A stretch of DNA of 64,000 nt, from the NCBI RefSeq assembly GCF_028198145.1, contig NZ_CP116338.1:1550001-1614000 (forward strand), written 5' to 3'. Position 1 is the first letter of the stretch. Every line of letters begins with the position of its first letter. Below, in pieces: positions 24,605 to 33,813 of the stretch. The translations under genes were made by a program, and so were the position numbers. The DNA comes from Microbacterium sp. nov. GSS16 (lineage in GTDB: Bacteria; Actinomycetota; Actinomycetes; Actinomycetales; Microbacteriaceae). The notes under the pieces were generated by a model. That model saw only the letters and a list, made by a program, of their open reading frames with translations, made no database searches and was not told the origin of the DNA.

Positions 24605-25267
24605 TCACTGAGCCGGGGGCATCAGGACCGAGTCGATGAGGTACACGGTGGCGTTGGCGGTCTGGACGCCACCGCAGATGACGTTCGCGTCGTTCACCAT
24701 CCACTCGTCACCCGAGCCGGTGACCTCGAGGTCGGCGCCCTGGACGGTGGTGTGCATGCCCTCGATGTCGGCCGGCGCGATCTGACCGGGGACGACGTGG
24801 TACGTCAGGATCGACGTGAGCGTGTCGGCGTCGGTCTTCAGGCTCTCGATCGTCGCCGGGTCGATCTTCGCGAAGGCGTCATCGACCGGCGCGAAGACGG
24901 TGAACTCGTCGCCGTTCAGCGTGTCGACGAGGTTCACGTCGGGGTTCAGCTGCCCGCTGACCGCCGAGACGAGCGTGGTGAGCAGCGGGTTGTTCGATGC
25001 GGCCGTGGCCACCGGGTCCTGCGACATGCCCTCGACCGAGCCCGCGCCGTCCGGCACCTGCTCCGCGTAGGCCTCGCAGCCGGGGCCGACGAGGTTCGCA
25101 GCCGGGTCCATGGTCTCGGGAGCATCGGACATCTCCGACGTCTCGGCCGGCTTCGGCTCCGACGACTCCATGTCCGACTCGCCTCCCATCGTGCAGCCCG
25201 ACAGGACGAGGGCGCCGACGAAACCGAGCGAGAGAGCGGCGGTGATCTTCTTCTTGGTGCTGAGCAT
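24605..25267 (-). CDS. Secreted fasciclin-domain lipoprotein (MPT70/MPT83-like)
   Basis: 220 residues. The lipobox LVLSGC follows a typical signal peptide; then comes a Glu/Ser-rich linker and a single fasciclin (FAS1) domain with [23 protein letters not shown] and a C-terminal [12 protein letters not shown]. In Mycobacterium tuberculosis the homologues MPT70/MPT83 are major targets of SigK. Here the gene is divergent from sigK-rskA with a SigK-like promoter in the gap. ATG 25267 is supported by GGAGG 5-6 bases upstream. It probably acts as an exported adhesion-type or cell-surface protein. Confidence 0.93.
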   Translation of the reverse strand: MLSTKKKITAALSLGFVGALVLSGCTMGGESDMESSEPKPAETSEMSDAPETMDPAANLVGPGCEAYAEQVPDGAGSVEGMSQDPVATAASNNPLLTTLVSAVSGQLNPDVNLVDTLNGDEFTVFAPVDDAFAKIDPATIESLKTDADTLTSILTYHVVPGQIAPADIEGMHTTVQGADLEVTGSGDEWMVNDANVICGGVQTANATVYLIDSVLMPPAQ

Positions 25268-25315
25268 TTCAACCTCCGGGGTTCCGTGCCGCGGACCTCC
25301 CGCGGCGTCGACGGT

Positions 25316-25343
25316 TGTTCGGAACCCCTCCGAGATCGGATGG
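25316..25343 (-). promoter_or_regulatory. SigK-type promoter of the fasciclin gene
   Basis: Reading the minus strand, CCATCC (-35, 25343-25338) and CGAACA (-10, 25321-25316) are separated by 16 bases. This fits the mycobacterial SigK consensus as I recall it (CCATCC, 16-17 bases, CGAATA). It lies 49 bases upstream of the fasciclin start codon. Confidence 0.6.
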
Positions 25344-25424
25344 GAAACAATCCGAATCGGTTTCTCGGCCCGAAGAGCGCGAAGAACGGTGGGTCGAATC
25401 CGCGCGCGAGAGGAAGGATGCGGC

Positions 25425-26027
25425 ATGCTTGTCGAGATGGTTATCGATGGCGTCGAGGTGCTCGAGGACGGGTCGTCCGGCGATCTCGCCGCCGACCTTC
25501 TCATTCGCGTCGCCGACGGCGACCAGCGCGCCTTCGCCGAGCTCTACGACCTGCTCTCGTCTCGCGTGTTCGCCCTCATCCTCAAAGTCGTCGTGAATCG
25601 CTCGCAGAGCGAGGAAGTGCTGCAGGAGGTCTTCCTCGAGATCTGGCAATCCGCTTCGAAGTTCGCTCCGAACAGAGGTCAGGGACGCTCCTGGATCTTC
25701 ACGATCGCACATCGCCGGGCCGTCGACCGGGTGCGATCGTCGCAGTCCAGCACCGACCGCGACATGCGCGTCGGCGTTCGCGACCTCGGCGGTGAACGAG
25801 ACGTGGTGCAGGAGGCGGTCGAATCGAAGCTGGAAGGCGAGCGCGTGGTCACCGCTCTCGCGGCCTTGCCCGAGGCCCAGCAGGAAGCGCTCATCCTGGC
25901 CTACTACGGCGGGTACAGCCAGAGCGAGATCGCGGCGCTCACAGGAGTGGCGCTCGGAACGATCAAGACGAGAATGCGGGACGGATTGACGCGGTTGCGC
26001 GGGGAGATGGGGGTGTCAGCAGCATGA
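25425..26027 (+). CDS. sigK: ECF RNA polymerase sigma factor SigK
   Basis: 200 residues. Region 2 runs from about residue 25 ([35 protein letters not shown]), and region 4 contains [18 protein letters not shown], the -35-binding helix-turn-helix. Start is ATG 25425, after AGGAAGG. The identity as SigK, rather than another ECF factor, rests on the rskA partner and the divergent fasciclin gene. The stop overlaps the anti-sigma start (ATGA). Confidence 0.88.
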   Translation: MLVEMVIDGVEVLEDGSSGDLAADLLIRVADGDQRAFAELYDLLSSRVFALILKVVVNRSQSEEVLQEVFLEIWQSASKFAPNRGQGRSWIFTIAHRRAVDRVRSSQSSTDRDMRVGVRDLGGERDVVQEAVESKLEGERVVTALAALPEAQQEALILAYYGGYSQSEIAALTGVALGTIKTRMRDGLTRLRGEMGVSAA

Positions 26028-26791
26028 ACGAGCAGGAGTTCGCAGAGCTTGCGGCCGCTCACGCCCTCGGCGCCCTCGCGGAAGCCGACGCGCGGCGGTT
26101 CGCCGCGGCGCTCGCCGAGCATCCCGAATGGCAGGCCATCGCCGAAGACGACCACGACACGGTGGCCTTCCTCGCTGACGGACTCTCCCCGGTCGCGCCT
26201 CCGCCGGCGCTGCGATCGAGCCTGCTGCAGCAGATCGCGAGCCTGCCGCAGGACGGCGCAGCAGCACCCGAGGAATTGATCCCCTCGACAGTCGCAGACG
26301 ACGTGCGGACCGATGCGCCGGCGCGCGCGGGAGCACCGTGGCGCCGCAGGTTCTTCGCGCTCGCCGCCGGCCTCGCGCTGATCGTCGGCGCCGGCGTGGC
26401 GACGACGACGGTGGTCTCGCAGCTGCAGCGGCCGGCATCCGTCGTCGCGCTCGACGAGATCCGCTCCGCCCCGGATGCCGAGCAGGCGGAGGTGCGGCTC
26501 GACTCCGGCGCCACGGCGACGGCGCACTGGTCGGGGGAGGTCGGCAAGGCCGTGCTTGTGGCATCCGGACTCGACGACCTCGGAGCTGACAAGAGCTACG
26601 AGCTGTGGTTCGTCCGTGGTGACGAGCCGATCGCCGCAGGTGTCTTCGACGCCGCCGACGGCACGACGACGGCGCTGCTCGACCAGCCCATGCGTGCGGG
26701 CGACGTGATCGCAGTGACGATCGAGCAGGCCGGCGGATCGCCGTCGGGCCTGCCGACGACCGACCCGATCATCGTCATCCCGACCGCCTGA
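26024..26791 (+). CDS. rskA: Anti-sigma-K factor RskA
   Basis: 255 residues. The N-terminal ASD-type cytoplasmic domain (FAELAAAHALGALAEADAR) binds the sigma factor. A single transmembrane helix (FFALAAGLALIVGAGVATTT) leads to an extracytoplasmic RskA C-terminal domain with SYELWFVRGDEPIAAGVF. In mycobacteria RskA holds SigK at the membrane until proteolysis releases it. It overlaps sigK by 4 bases, which ensures balanced synthesis. Confidence 0.92.
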   Translation: MNEQEFAELAAAHALGALAEADARRFAAALAEHPEWQAIAEDDHDTVAFLADGLSPVAPPPALRSSLLQQIASLPQDGAAAPEELIPSTVADDVRTDAPARAGAPWRRRFFALAAGLALIVGAGVATTTVVSQLQRPASVVALDEIRSAPDAEQAEVRLDSGATATAHWSGEVGKAVLVASGLDDLGADKSYELWFVRGDEPIAAGVFDAADGTTTALLDQPMRAGDVIAVTIEQAGGSPSGLPTTDPIIVIPTA

Positions 26792-26820
26792 ACGGTCTCG
26801 ACTCGGCGTACCCTTGACGG

Positions 26821-27450
26821 ATGCCCGAGCAGTTCCATCGCCCTGTCCGCAGGCCGCCCACGGCATTCGACAACATCGTCGGCGAGGCCGATCCGGCCGA
26901 GCAGTCGCGCGTCGCCCACGCGACTGCATCCGCACTGCTCGAGCGAGCCCGCAGCGACGAGTCCGGCGTCATCACCGAGCGCCTTCTCGCCTTCGCCGCA
27001 GAGAACGGCATAGACGAGATCGCCGAGCTCTGGTCGCACGCGCCCGCGCGCTCACTGCCCGGTGCCCTGTGGCGGCTCTACCTGCTGCAGATCGCGATCC
27101 GCTCCGATGCGCCGCTGACGGCCCTGCTCTACGAGCGCGGACGCCTGGAGCTGCAGACCGCAGACGCGGCGATCGCGGGTGCCCCGGCCCCCGCCGACCC
27201 GGGCGAGCTGGTCGATCTTGTCGACGCGATCCTGCGGGGAGTGTTCCGAGGCGACTTCTCGGTGGCGCTCGAGCGGGCAGCCGCGTACTGCCGGGTGCAG
27301 GCATCCGGTGCCACCCACACGGCGGACGACTACGAGCCGACCGAGCCGCAGCGCGGAAGCGACCTGACCCGACGGGCGCTGCGGTTGACGACCTACGCCG
27401 AGGATCTCGCGGCCGCAGCGGCGGCGTGGCGCCGCGGCACTCTTACCTGA
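26821..27450 (+). CDS. Conserved hypothetical protein, 209 residues
   Basis: A soluble helical protein beginning MPEQFHRPVRRPPTAFDNIV. It appears to be conserved in Microbacteriaceae, where relatives are sometimes labelled as an RNA polymerase beta subunit; nothing in the sequence supports that label. Visible traits are an Arg/Pro-rich start, Ala/Leu-rich helices (ARSLPGALWRLYLLQIAIR), and RRALRLTTYAEDLAAAAAAW at the C-terminus. It starts at ATG 26821, 29 bases after rskA, so may share its transcript. Confidence 0.8.
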   Translation: MPEQFHRPVRRPPTAFDNIVGEADPAEQSRVAHATASALLERARSDESGVITERLLAFAAENGIDEIAELWSHAPARSLPGALWRLYLLQIAIRSDAPLTALLYERGRLELQTADAAIAGAPAPADPGELVDLVDAILRGVFRGDFSVALERAAAYCRVQASGATHTADDYEPTEPQRGSDLTRRALRLTTYAEDLAAAAAAWRRGTLT

Positions 27451-27719
27451 CCGGCCCGCGCACCGTCGGGAATCTCGGGCGGTTCGGCCGCGGGGCGGCG
27501 CGGCGAGGGTCGACACGTCGTCGCTGACGCGGATCGTCTGATGTCTCCAACGGCGGATGCCCGTGACTGGAGGGCAGAAGAAAGGCCGGACCGCAAGAAC
27601 GCCTCTCGGCGGAAGGCCGCTCGCAGCGGCGAATATTGGAGCCCGGGGTTATGCGGCCCGGCCAGTCAAGTGTAACGCGTCATCGACAGGGGTATTCCCG
27701 TCGCGTCTAGGCTGTGCAT

Positions 27720-28601
27720 ATGTCTCAGCGCTTCGCCCTGATGATCGCCCCCGCCGATGCTGCTGACGAGCGTGCGGAGTTCCGCGACACGTTCACACCG
27801 ATGGATGTCGCGGCACCGGCGCTCAGCGTGGGAGAGCTCAGCACGCAGCGAGGCGACGGCGTGTTCGAGTCGATCGGAGTCGTCGACGGGCACGCGAACG
27901 AGGTCGAGGCGCACGTGCAGCGACTCGCGCACTCCGCGCACCTGTGCGATCTGCCCGCTCCGAACCTCGCCCAGTGGCGTCAGGCGATCCAGGTCGTGGC
28001 CTCCCAGGCTCCCGCGGGTGAGGCTGTGATCAAGCTACTCCTCAGCCGCGGCGTCGAGCACGGGCCGGCTCCGACGGCGTGGGCGACTGTGGCGGCGGCC
28101 CCTGACTTCAGTGCCGTGCGGCGCGACGGGGTCAAGGTCGTCACGCTCGACCGCGGTTACGACCTCGGCGCGGGGGAGCGGGCACCATGGCTGCTGCTCG
28201 GCGCGAAGACCCTGTCGTACGCGGTGAACATGGCGGCGCTGCGCGAGGCCAAGCGGCGCGGCGCCGACGACGCGATCTTCGTCACCCGCGACGGGTACGT
28301 GCTCGAAGCGCCCACCGCGTCGCTGATCATCCGCGCGGGCGGCGAGTTCCTCACACCGGCGCCCGCCGGGGGCATCCTGCACGGCACCACTCAGCTCAGC
28401 GCGTTCGAGCACCTGGAGTCCCGCGGATTCACGACCCGCTACGAGACCCTCTGCGCATCCGATCTGACCAAGGCCGATGCGGCCTGGCTGGTCTCCAGCA
28501 TCCGCCTGGCTGCGCCGATCACAGCTGTCGACGGCGCGCCCCTGCCGCCCGACCCCGAGCTGACCGCCGAGCTGAACGCGTTCCTGCTCTCGCCGCGCTG
28601 A
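27720..28601 (+). CDS. Class IV PLP-dependent aminotransferase, 4-amino-4-deoxychorismate lyase-like
   Basis: 293 residues. Fold-type IV features: GDGVFESIGVVDG at the N-terminal sheet, the PLP lysine in LLGAKTLSYAVNM, the glutamate strand DGYVLEAPTASLI, and GGILHGTTQ contacting the phosphate. The family also includes branched-chain and D-amino-acid aminotransferases; the short length and GVFES motif favour the folate-pathway lyase PabC. ATG 27720 is used; GTG 27714 is an alternative. Confidence 0.82.
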   Translation: MSQRFALMIAPADAADERAEFRDTFTPMDVAAPALSVGELSTQRGDGVFESIGVVDGHANEVEAHVQRLAHSAHLCDLPAPNLAQWRQAIQVVASQAPAGEAVIKLLLSRGVEHGPAPTAWATVAAAPDFSAVRRDGVKVVTLDRGYDLGAGERAPWLLLGAKTLSYAVNMAALREAKRRGADDAIFVTRDGYVLEAPTASLIIRAGGEFLTPAPAGGILHGTTQLSAFEHLESRGFTTRYETLCASDLTKADAAWLVSSIRLAAPITAVDGAPLPPDPELTAELNAFLLSPR

Positions 28602-28647
28602 CCCGGCGTCGGAAGTCTCAGACCGTCCGGCGCTTCCGATCCGGGCT

Positions 28648-29427
28648 CTACCCGAAGCGACCCGAGACGTAGTCCTCGGTGGCCTGCATCGCCGGGGTGG
28701 TGAAGATCGTGGCCGTGTCGTCGAACTCGATCAGCTTGCCGGGCTTGCCCGTGCCGGCGATGTTGAAGAACGCGGTCTTGTCCGACACGCGGCTCGCCTG
28801 CTGCATGTTGTGCGTGACGATGACGATCGTGTACTCGTTCTTGAGGTCCTGGATGAGCTCTTCGATCGCGAAGGTCGAGATGGGGTCGAGGGCCGAGCAC
28901 GGCTCGTCCATCAGCAGCACCTCGGGCGACACGGCGATCGCACGGGCGATGCACAGTCGCTGCTGCTGACCGCCCGAGAGCCCCGAGCCGGGCTTGTCGA
29001 GGCGATCCTTGACCTCGTTCCAGAGGTTCGCGCCCATCAGCGACTTCTCGACCAGGGCATCCTGATCGCTCTTCGACATCTTGCCGTTGTTGAGCCTCAC
29101 ACCCGCGAGCACGTTCTCCTTGATCGACATCGTCGGGAACGGGTTCGGACGCTGGAACACCATGCCCACCTGCCGGCGCACGAGCACCGGGTCGACTCCC
29201 GCGCCGTACAGGTCTTTGCCGTCGAGCAGCACCTCGCCCTCCACGCGAGCGCCGGGGATCACCTCGTGCATGCGGTTCAGCGTGCGCAGGAACGTGGACT
29301 TGCCGCATCCCGACGGGCCGATGAACGCGGTCACGCTGCGCGGCTGGATCTCGAGGGAGACGCCCTCGACGGCGAGGAAGTCGCCGTAGTAGACGTTGAG
29401 GTCGTTGACTTCGATGCTCTTGGACAT
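28648..29427 (-). CDS. pstB: Phosphate ABC transporter ATP-binding protein
   Basis: 259 residues. Walker A is GPSGCGKST, the signature is [14 protein letters not shown] and Walker B is VLLMDEP. The PstB-type ending [14 protein letters not shown] is present. It powers the high-affinity phosphate importer PstSCAB. ATG 29427 follows GGAACCC. Last gene of the minus-strand operon pstS-pstC-pstA-pstB. Confidence 0.97.
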   Translation of the reverse strand: MSKSIEVNDLNVYYGDFLAVEGVSLEIQPRSVTAFIGPSGCGKSTFLRTLNRMHEVIPGARVEGEVLLDGKDLYGAGVDPVLVRRQVGMVFQRPNPFPTMSIKENVLAGVRLNNGKMSKSDQDALVEKSLMGANLWNEVKDRLDKPGSGLSGGQQQRLCIARAIAVSPEVLLMDEPCSALDPISTFAIEELIQDLKNEYTIVIVTHNMQQASRVSDKTAFFNIAGTGKPGKLIEFDDTATIFTTPAMQATEDYVSGRFG

Positions 29428-29470
29428 TTCGGGTTCCTTGGGGTTCGGGTGCGAATCGTTCGGGTGCGAC

Positions 29471-30580
29471 TCAGCGGCCGGTGGTCTTCGGGGCGAACCA
29501 TTTGGCGATCAGACGCGCGAGCAGGTTCAGCAGCATGACGATGAGGATCAGGGTGAGCGCGCCGGCCCAGGCGCGGGCGACCGAGGCGTCGGCCGCGGTG
29601 CCCTGGTTCATGTACGAGTTGTAGACGAACACCGGCAGGGTCATCATCTGGCCGCTCACCATGTTGGTGTTGAGGCTGGCGGTGAACCCCGCCGTGAGCA
29701 GCAGGGGAGCCGTCTCTCCGATGACGCGGGAGATGGCGAGCATCACCGAGGTTGTGATGCCGGCGATCGAGGTGGGCAGCACGATCTTCAGGATCGTCAG
29801 CCACTTGGGAACGCCGAGCGCGTACGCCGCCTCACGCAGCTCGTTCGGCACGATGCGCAGCAGCTCCTCGCTGCCGCGCACGACGACCGGCACCATGAGC
29901 ACGGCCAGAGCCAGCGCGCCCATCAGGCCCATCGAGATGCCCGGCCGCACCAGCAGCGCGAAGACGGAGTAGATGAACAGTCCGGCGACGATCGACGGGA
30001 TGCCCGTCATGACGTCGACGAGAAAGGTGATGCCCTTGGCGATGCGGCCGCGCCCGTACTCCACGAGGTAGATCGAGGTCATCAGGCCCACCGGCACGGC
30101 GATCAGTGTGGCCGTGAGCGTGACGAGCACGGTGCCCCAGATCGCGTGCACGATGCCGCCGCCCTCGCCGACGATGTTGCGCATCGAGTAGCTGAAGAAC
30201 TCGGCGTCGAATCTGCTGACGCCGTTGGCGACGACTGTCCACAGCAGCGAGATCAGCGGCAGCAGGGCGACGACGAACGCGGCACTCACCAGTGCCGTCA
30301 TCAGTCGGTCGACGGCCTTGCGGCGGCTCTCGGCGATCGACGAGACGACCGTGATGAGCACCATGTAGATCAGCACGCCGACGATGGTGGCGCCGGCGAT
30401 GTTGAAGTCGGCCGGATCGGCACCGATGGCGCCGAGCGCGAAGACGGTGAACGACGTGGCCAGGGATGCCCCGAGCAGCGCCCACGGGGCCCATGGGGCC
30501 AGCCGGCCGGCCGTGAGGGAGGAGGAGGCGCGAGCGGCGCCGAGCGTGGTCATGTCGGTTCGCTCCAGAGACGTCGTCAT
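29471..30580 (-). CDS. pstA: Phosphate ABC transporter permease PstA
   Basis: 369 residues with six to seven membrane segments. The permease EAA-type loop [20 protein letters not shown] is visible, and the segment after [13 protein letters not shown] is typical of PstA. The N-terminal extension of about 25 residues before the first helix is longer than in E. coli. It begins one base after the pstC stop codon. Confidence 0.95.
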   Translation of the reverse strand: MTTSLERTDMTTLGAARASSSLTAGRLAPWAPWALLGASLATSFTVFALGAIGADPADFNIAGATIVGVLIYMVLITVVSSIAESRRKAVDRLMTALVSAAFVVALLPLISLLWTVVANGVSRFDAEFFSYSMRNIVGEGGGIVHAIWGTVLVTLTATLIAVPVGLMTSIYLVEYGRGRIAKGITFLVDVMTGIPSIVAGLFIYSVFALLVRPGISMGLMGALALAVLMVPVVVRGSEELLRIVPNELREAAYALGVPKWLTILKIVLPTSIAGITTSVMLAISRVIGETAPLLLTAGFTASLNTNMVSGQMMTLPVFVYNSYMNQGTAADASVARAWAGALTLILIVMLLNLLARLIAKWFAPKTTGR

Positions 30581-30581
30581 G

Positions 30582-31538
30582 TCAGTTCGCTCCGGAGAAC
30601 TCGGCCCGGCGAGCCACGATCCAGCGTGCCAGCGCGTTGACCGCGAAGGTCACGACGAACAGCACCAGACCCGTGGCGATGAGCGTGTTCACACCCGTGT
30701 CGTGCGCCTCGGGGAAGGCGAGGGCGATGTTCGCGGGGATCGGCGTCGGGTTCGTGGCGGTGAGCACGAGGAAGCTGTACACCGCCGCGGGGGAGAGCAC
30801 CATGGTCACGGCCATCGTCTCGCCGAGCGCGCGCCCCAGTGCGAGCATGATCGCCGAGACCATGCCGCCGCGGGCGAAGGGCAGCACGGCCATGCGCACC
30901 ATCTCCCACCGCGTCGCGCCGAGGGCGAGGGCGGCCTCCTCGTGCAGCTTCGGAGTCTGCAGGAACACCTCGCGGCAGATGGCGGTCATGATCGGGATGA
31001 CCATGACGGCGAGCACGACGGCCGCGGTCATGATCGTCTTGCCGGTCGATGAGACCTGGCCGCCGAAGATCGGGATCCAGCCGGCGTTCTCGTTGAGCCA
31101 GGCGTACACGGGCTGCAGCAGCGGGGCGAGCACCAGCCCGCCCCAGAGGCCGAAGACGACCGAGGGCACGGCGGCGAGCAGATCGATGACGTACCCCAGC
31201 ACACCGGCGAGACGGCGGGGGGCGTAGTGCGAGATGAACAGGGCGATGCCGATGGCGATCGGCGTCGCCATGAGCAGAGCGAGGAACGACGCCCACACCG
31301 TGCCGAAGGCGAGCGGCCCGACGTACTCCCAGAACGAGCGGCCTTCGAGGATGTGATTGTCGCTGGTGTCCGGTGCGAACGCCGGCAGGCTCTGGATGAC
31401 GAGGAACGCGGCCACCGCGGCGAGTACGACGAGGATGATGATGCCGGCGCCGAGGGCGCTGCCCGAGAACACCCGGTCGCCGAGGCGCTGCTTGGCTCTG
31501 ATCGGGGCAGGCCGCGCCTGCCTGGTCGTCGTGCTCAT
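30582..31538 (-). CDS. pstC: Phosphate ABC transporter permease PstC
   Basis: 318 residues, six membrane segments, with the EAA-loop region EEAALALGATRWEMVRMAVL and the PstC-typical VPSVVFGLWGGLVLAP. It pairs with PstA to form the phosphate channel. Preceded by a 99-base gap with a stable hairpin that separates it from pstS. Confidence 0.96.
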   Translation of the reverse strand: MSTTTRQARPAPIRAKQRLGDRVFSGSALGAGIIILVVLAAVAAFLVIQSLPAFAPDTSDNHILEGRSFWEYVGPLAFGTVWASFLALLMATPIAIGIALFISHYAPRRLAGVLGYVIDLLAAVPSVVFGLWGGLVLAPLLQPVYAWLNENAGWIPIFGGQVSSTGKTIMTAAVVLAVMVIPIMTAICREVFLQTPKLHEEAALALGATRWEMVRMAVLPFARGGMVSAIMLALGRALGETMAVTMVLSPAAVYSFLVLTATNPTPIPANIALAFPEAHDTGVNTLIATGLVLFVVTFAVNALARWIVARRAEFSGAN

Positions 31539-31580
31539 GGTCTCCGTTTCGGGTCGAAGTTCATCTGCGGGCTGACTCTC

Positions 31581-31616
31581 CGATGCCCCCGCGCCGGATC
31601 GGACGCGGGGGCATCG
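31581..31616 (-). terminator. Hairpin between pstS and pstC (attenuator/processing site)
   Basis: 13-bp perfect stem (CGATGCCCCCGCG and complement) with a 10-base loop. In this position it probably lets most transcripts end after pstS or protects the pstS mRNA, giving more binding protein than permease. Confidence 0.65.
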
Positions 31617-31637
31617 GTGTCAGCTGAGGGTGATGGG

Positions 31638-32729
31638 TCAGCCGACCTTGATCGTGTCGATGGCGGCCATGACCTTCTCACGCAGGCCGTCCGAGATCGG
31701 TGCGCTGCCGGCGTTGTCCGCCGCAGCCTTCTGGCCGTCCTCGCTCGCCACGTACTCGAAGTACGCCTTCACGAGCGCGGCGGTGTTCTCGTCCTCGTAC
31801 TGCTCGCATGCGATCAGGTAGCTGACCAGGGCGATCGGGTAGGAGCCTGCGGGGGCGGCAGCCGGGTCGACGTCGAAGACGAGGTCGGCGTCTCCGCGAC
31901 CCTCCTCGAGCGGCGAGGCCTCGACCAGCGCGGCGGCGGCCTCGGCCGAGTACGCGACGTACTCGCCCTCCACCCCGACCTTGACCTGGCCGAGGCCCTT
32001 GGTCTGCGAGGCATCGGCGTAGCCGATCGCGCCGTTGCCGGCCTTGATCGCCTGGACGACACCCGAGGTGCCCTGAGCCGCTTCGCCGCCCTGGATCGGC
32101 CAGACTCCATCGGCCTCGTTGGTCCAGACGTCAGGAGCGGTCGCGTTCAGGTATGCGGTGAACGTCTCGGTGGTGCCCGAGTCGTCGGAGCGGTGCACCG
32201 GCGAGATGGCCAGGTCGGGCAGCTCGACGCCCTCGTTCTGCGAGGCGATGGCCTCGTCGTTCCAGTTGGTGATGGTGCCGGCGAAGATTCCCGCGATGGT
32301 CTTCGCATCGAGGTTGAGCTCGTCGACGCCCTCAAGGTTGAACGCGACGGCGACGGGCGAGATGTACAGCGGCACCTCGACGATGTTCTCCGACGAGCAG
32401 GTCTTGAAGCCGTCGGCGAACTCGTCGAGCTTGAATGCCCGGTCGGAGCCGATGAAATCGCTCGCCCCGGCGATGAAGTTCTCGCGTCCTGTGCCCGATC
32501 CGGTCGGCTCGTAGTTGATGGTGACACCGCTGTTCGCGGTCTGGAAGGCGGCGACCCAGGCCTCCTGCGCCGAGCCCTGCGACGACGCGCCGGTGGCCTT
32601 CAGCGTGCCCTCGAGGTCGGAGGCCGCGGCCGAGTCGCCGGCGGGGGCTTCGTTCGCGGCGCAGCCGGCGAGTGCGAGGGCGGCGACAGCGCCGACGGCG
32701 CTGATACGAGCGATGCGGGTGATCTTCAC
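31638..32729 (-). CDS. pstS: Phosphate-binding lipoprotein PstS
   Basis: 363 residues. The lipobox LALAGC is at about residue 23. PBP-like domain with GASSQGSAQEAWV, GSGTGRENFIAGASDFIGSD (phosphate loop) and RSDDSGTTETFTAYL, all contacting phosphate in PstS proteins. It starts at ATG 32729 with a PHO box about 90 bases upstream, so is expected to be induced by phosphate starvation. Confidence 0.97.
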   Translation of the reverse strand: MKITRIARISAVGAVAALALAGCAANEAPAGDSAAASDLEGTLKATGASSQGSAQEAWVAAFQTANSGVTINYEPTGSGTGRENFIAGASDFIGSDRAFKLDEFADGFKTCSSENIVEVPLYISPVAVAFNLEGVDELNLDAKTIAGIFAGTITNWNDEAIASQNEGVELPDLAISPVHRSDDSGTTETFTAYLNATAPDVWTNEADGVWPIQGGEAAQGTSGVVQAIKAGNGAIGYADASQTKGLGQVKVGVEGEYVAYSAEAAAALVEASPLEEGRGDADLVFDVDPAAAPAGSYPIALVSYLIACEQYEDENTAALVKAYFEYVASEDGQKAAADNAGSAPISDGLREKVMAAIDTIKVG

Positions 32730-32819
32730 TGTGGGTCCGTTCGATCGGGGATTGTGTATGGCCCGGTGCAGGGCACACAGTGACGTTAGGAGCGCCGGTT
32801 AACGAGACTCTCCCCGAGA

Positions 32820-32837
32820 GGTGAACGGAAGGTGAAC
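32820..32837 (-). promoter_or_regulatory. PHO box upstream of pstS
   Basis: On the minus strand, GTTCACC TTCC GTTCACC: two perfect 7-mer direct repeats with 11-base periodicity, matching actinobacterial PhoP/RegX3 boxes. A weaker third unit (GTTAACC, 32803-32797) lies two periods downstream. The cognate RegX3-like regulator is encoded at 42966-43649. Confidence 0.8.
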
Positions 32838-32874
32838 GAGGAGCGGCCAGTCCGACCGCTCCGAGCGGACGGCG

Positions 32875-33813
32875 TCAGACCTTGGGCTCGTGGGTCTCGA
32901 TCGAGATGATCCCCGAGCCGGGATTGGTGGCCGACAGATGCACCACCGAGAACGCTGCGACGTTGAGCGCGCTGGCGCTGTCGATGTACGAGCCCGGCAC
33001 GGTTCCGGTCGCGAGGGCGAGCTCGGACAGGATGCCGGGAAGCACCGGTCCGTGGCTGCACAGCACCGTCGCCTTGCGTGAGCGAACCCGCCGCCCGATC
33101 ACGGAACGGACATCGGCCTCGCCCGCGTCCCACGCGTCCTGGCTGAGCTTCGGGGTCAGGCGGGCCAGCCGGCCCAGCTTGCGCTCGAGGGGAGCGACCG
33201 TCTGCGTGCAGCGCACCGCATCGCTGGCGACGATGCGGCGAACGCCGAACGCGCGCAGCGGGCCGACGATCGCCTTCGCCTGCCGCAGGCCCTTGTCGGT
33301 CAGCGGGCGAGCGGCGTCCGCCTCGTGCCAGTCCGATCGCGCGACCGCCTTGGCGTGCCGCAGGGCGATGATGGGGAAGGTGTGCAGCACGCCGTCGTCG
33401 ACGAGCCGGATGAAGTTGTCGAGGATCTCGACATCGACCGGGTAGCTGAGGTGCTTGCGCGCCTTCTTCACGCTCACCCATTCGACGCCGGAGATCTCGC
33501 CGTTCGGCACGAATGACGACGCGCGGATCGCGTCGTCGGTCGCCTCGGCCGCCCAGTAGTGCACGACCTTCTGCCGCTTCGGGCGCATCCAGTACCTGCT
33601 GACCCCGACGGGCACTCCGAGCGAGACCTGGATGCCGGTCTCCTCGCGCACCTCGCGCACCGCGGTCTCGGCGAGCATCTCGCCGGGATCGACCTTGCCC
33701 TTCGGCAGCGTCACGTCGCGGTACTTCGTGCGATGGATCAGCAGCACCTTCAGCTTGTCGTCGACCATCCGCCAGACGATCGCGCCGGCCGCGTAGACCG
33801 CCGAATCGCTCAT
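32875..33813 (-). CDS. mutT1: Nudix hydrolase fused to a histidine phosphatase domain (MutT1-like)
   Basis: 312 residues. The Nudix box runs from G39 to I61 (start GKVDPGE, then REVREETGI). The C-terminal half is a histidine-phosphatase domain with LRHAKA (RHG-type, Ala in place of Gly) and a second His at CSHGPVL. Mycobacterial MutT1 with this two-domain plan sanitises 8-oxo-dGTP and acts on diadenosine polyphosphates. ATG 33813 overlaps the ppk stop (ATGA), so the two proteins are made together. Confidence 0.88.
   Translation of the reverse strand: MSDSAVYAAGAIVWRMVDDKLKVLLIHRTKYRDVTLPKGKVDPGEMLAETAVREVREETGIQVSLGVPVGVSRYWMRPKRQKVVHYWAAEATDDAIRASSFVPNGEISGVEWVSVKKARKHLSYPVDVEILDNFIRLVDDGVLHTFPIIALRHAKAVARSDWHEADAARPLTDKGLRQAKAIVGPLRAFGVRRIVASDAVRCTQTVAPLERKLGRLARLTPKLSQDAWDAGEADVRSVIGRRVRSRKATVLCSHGPVLPGILSELALATGTVPGSYIDSASALNVAAFSVVHLSATNPGSGIISIETHEPKV

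Noticed and set aside
31227..32783. Long open frame antisense to pstC/pstS (518 codons)
   Set aside because: Same shadow effect; the sense strand encodes complete Pst proteins.
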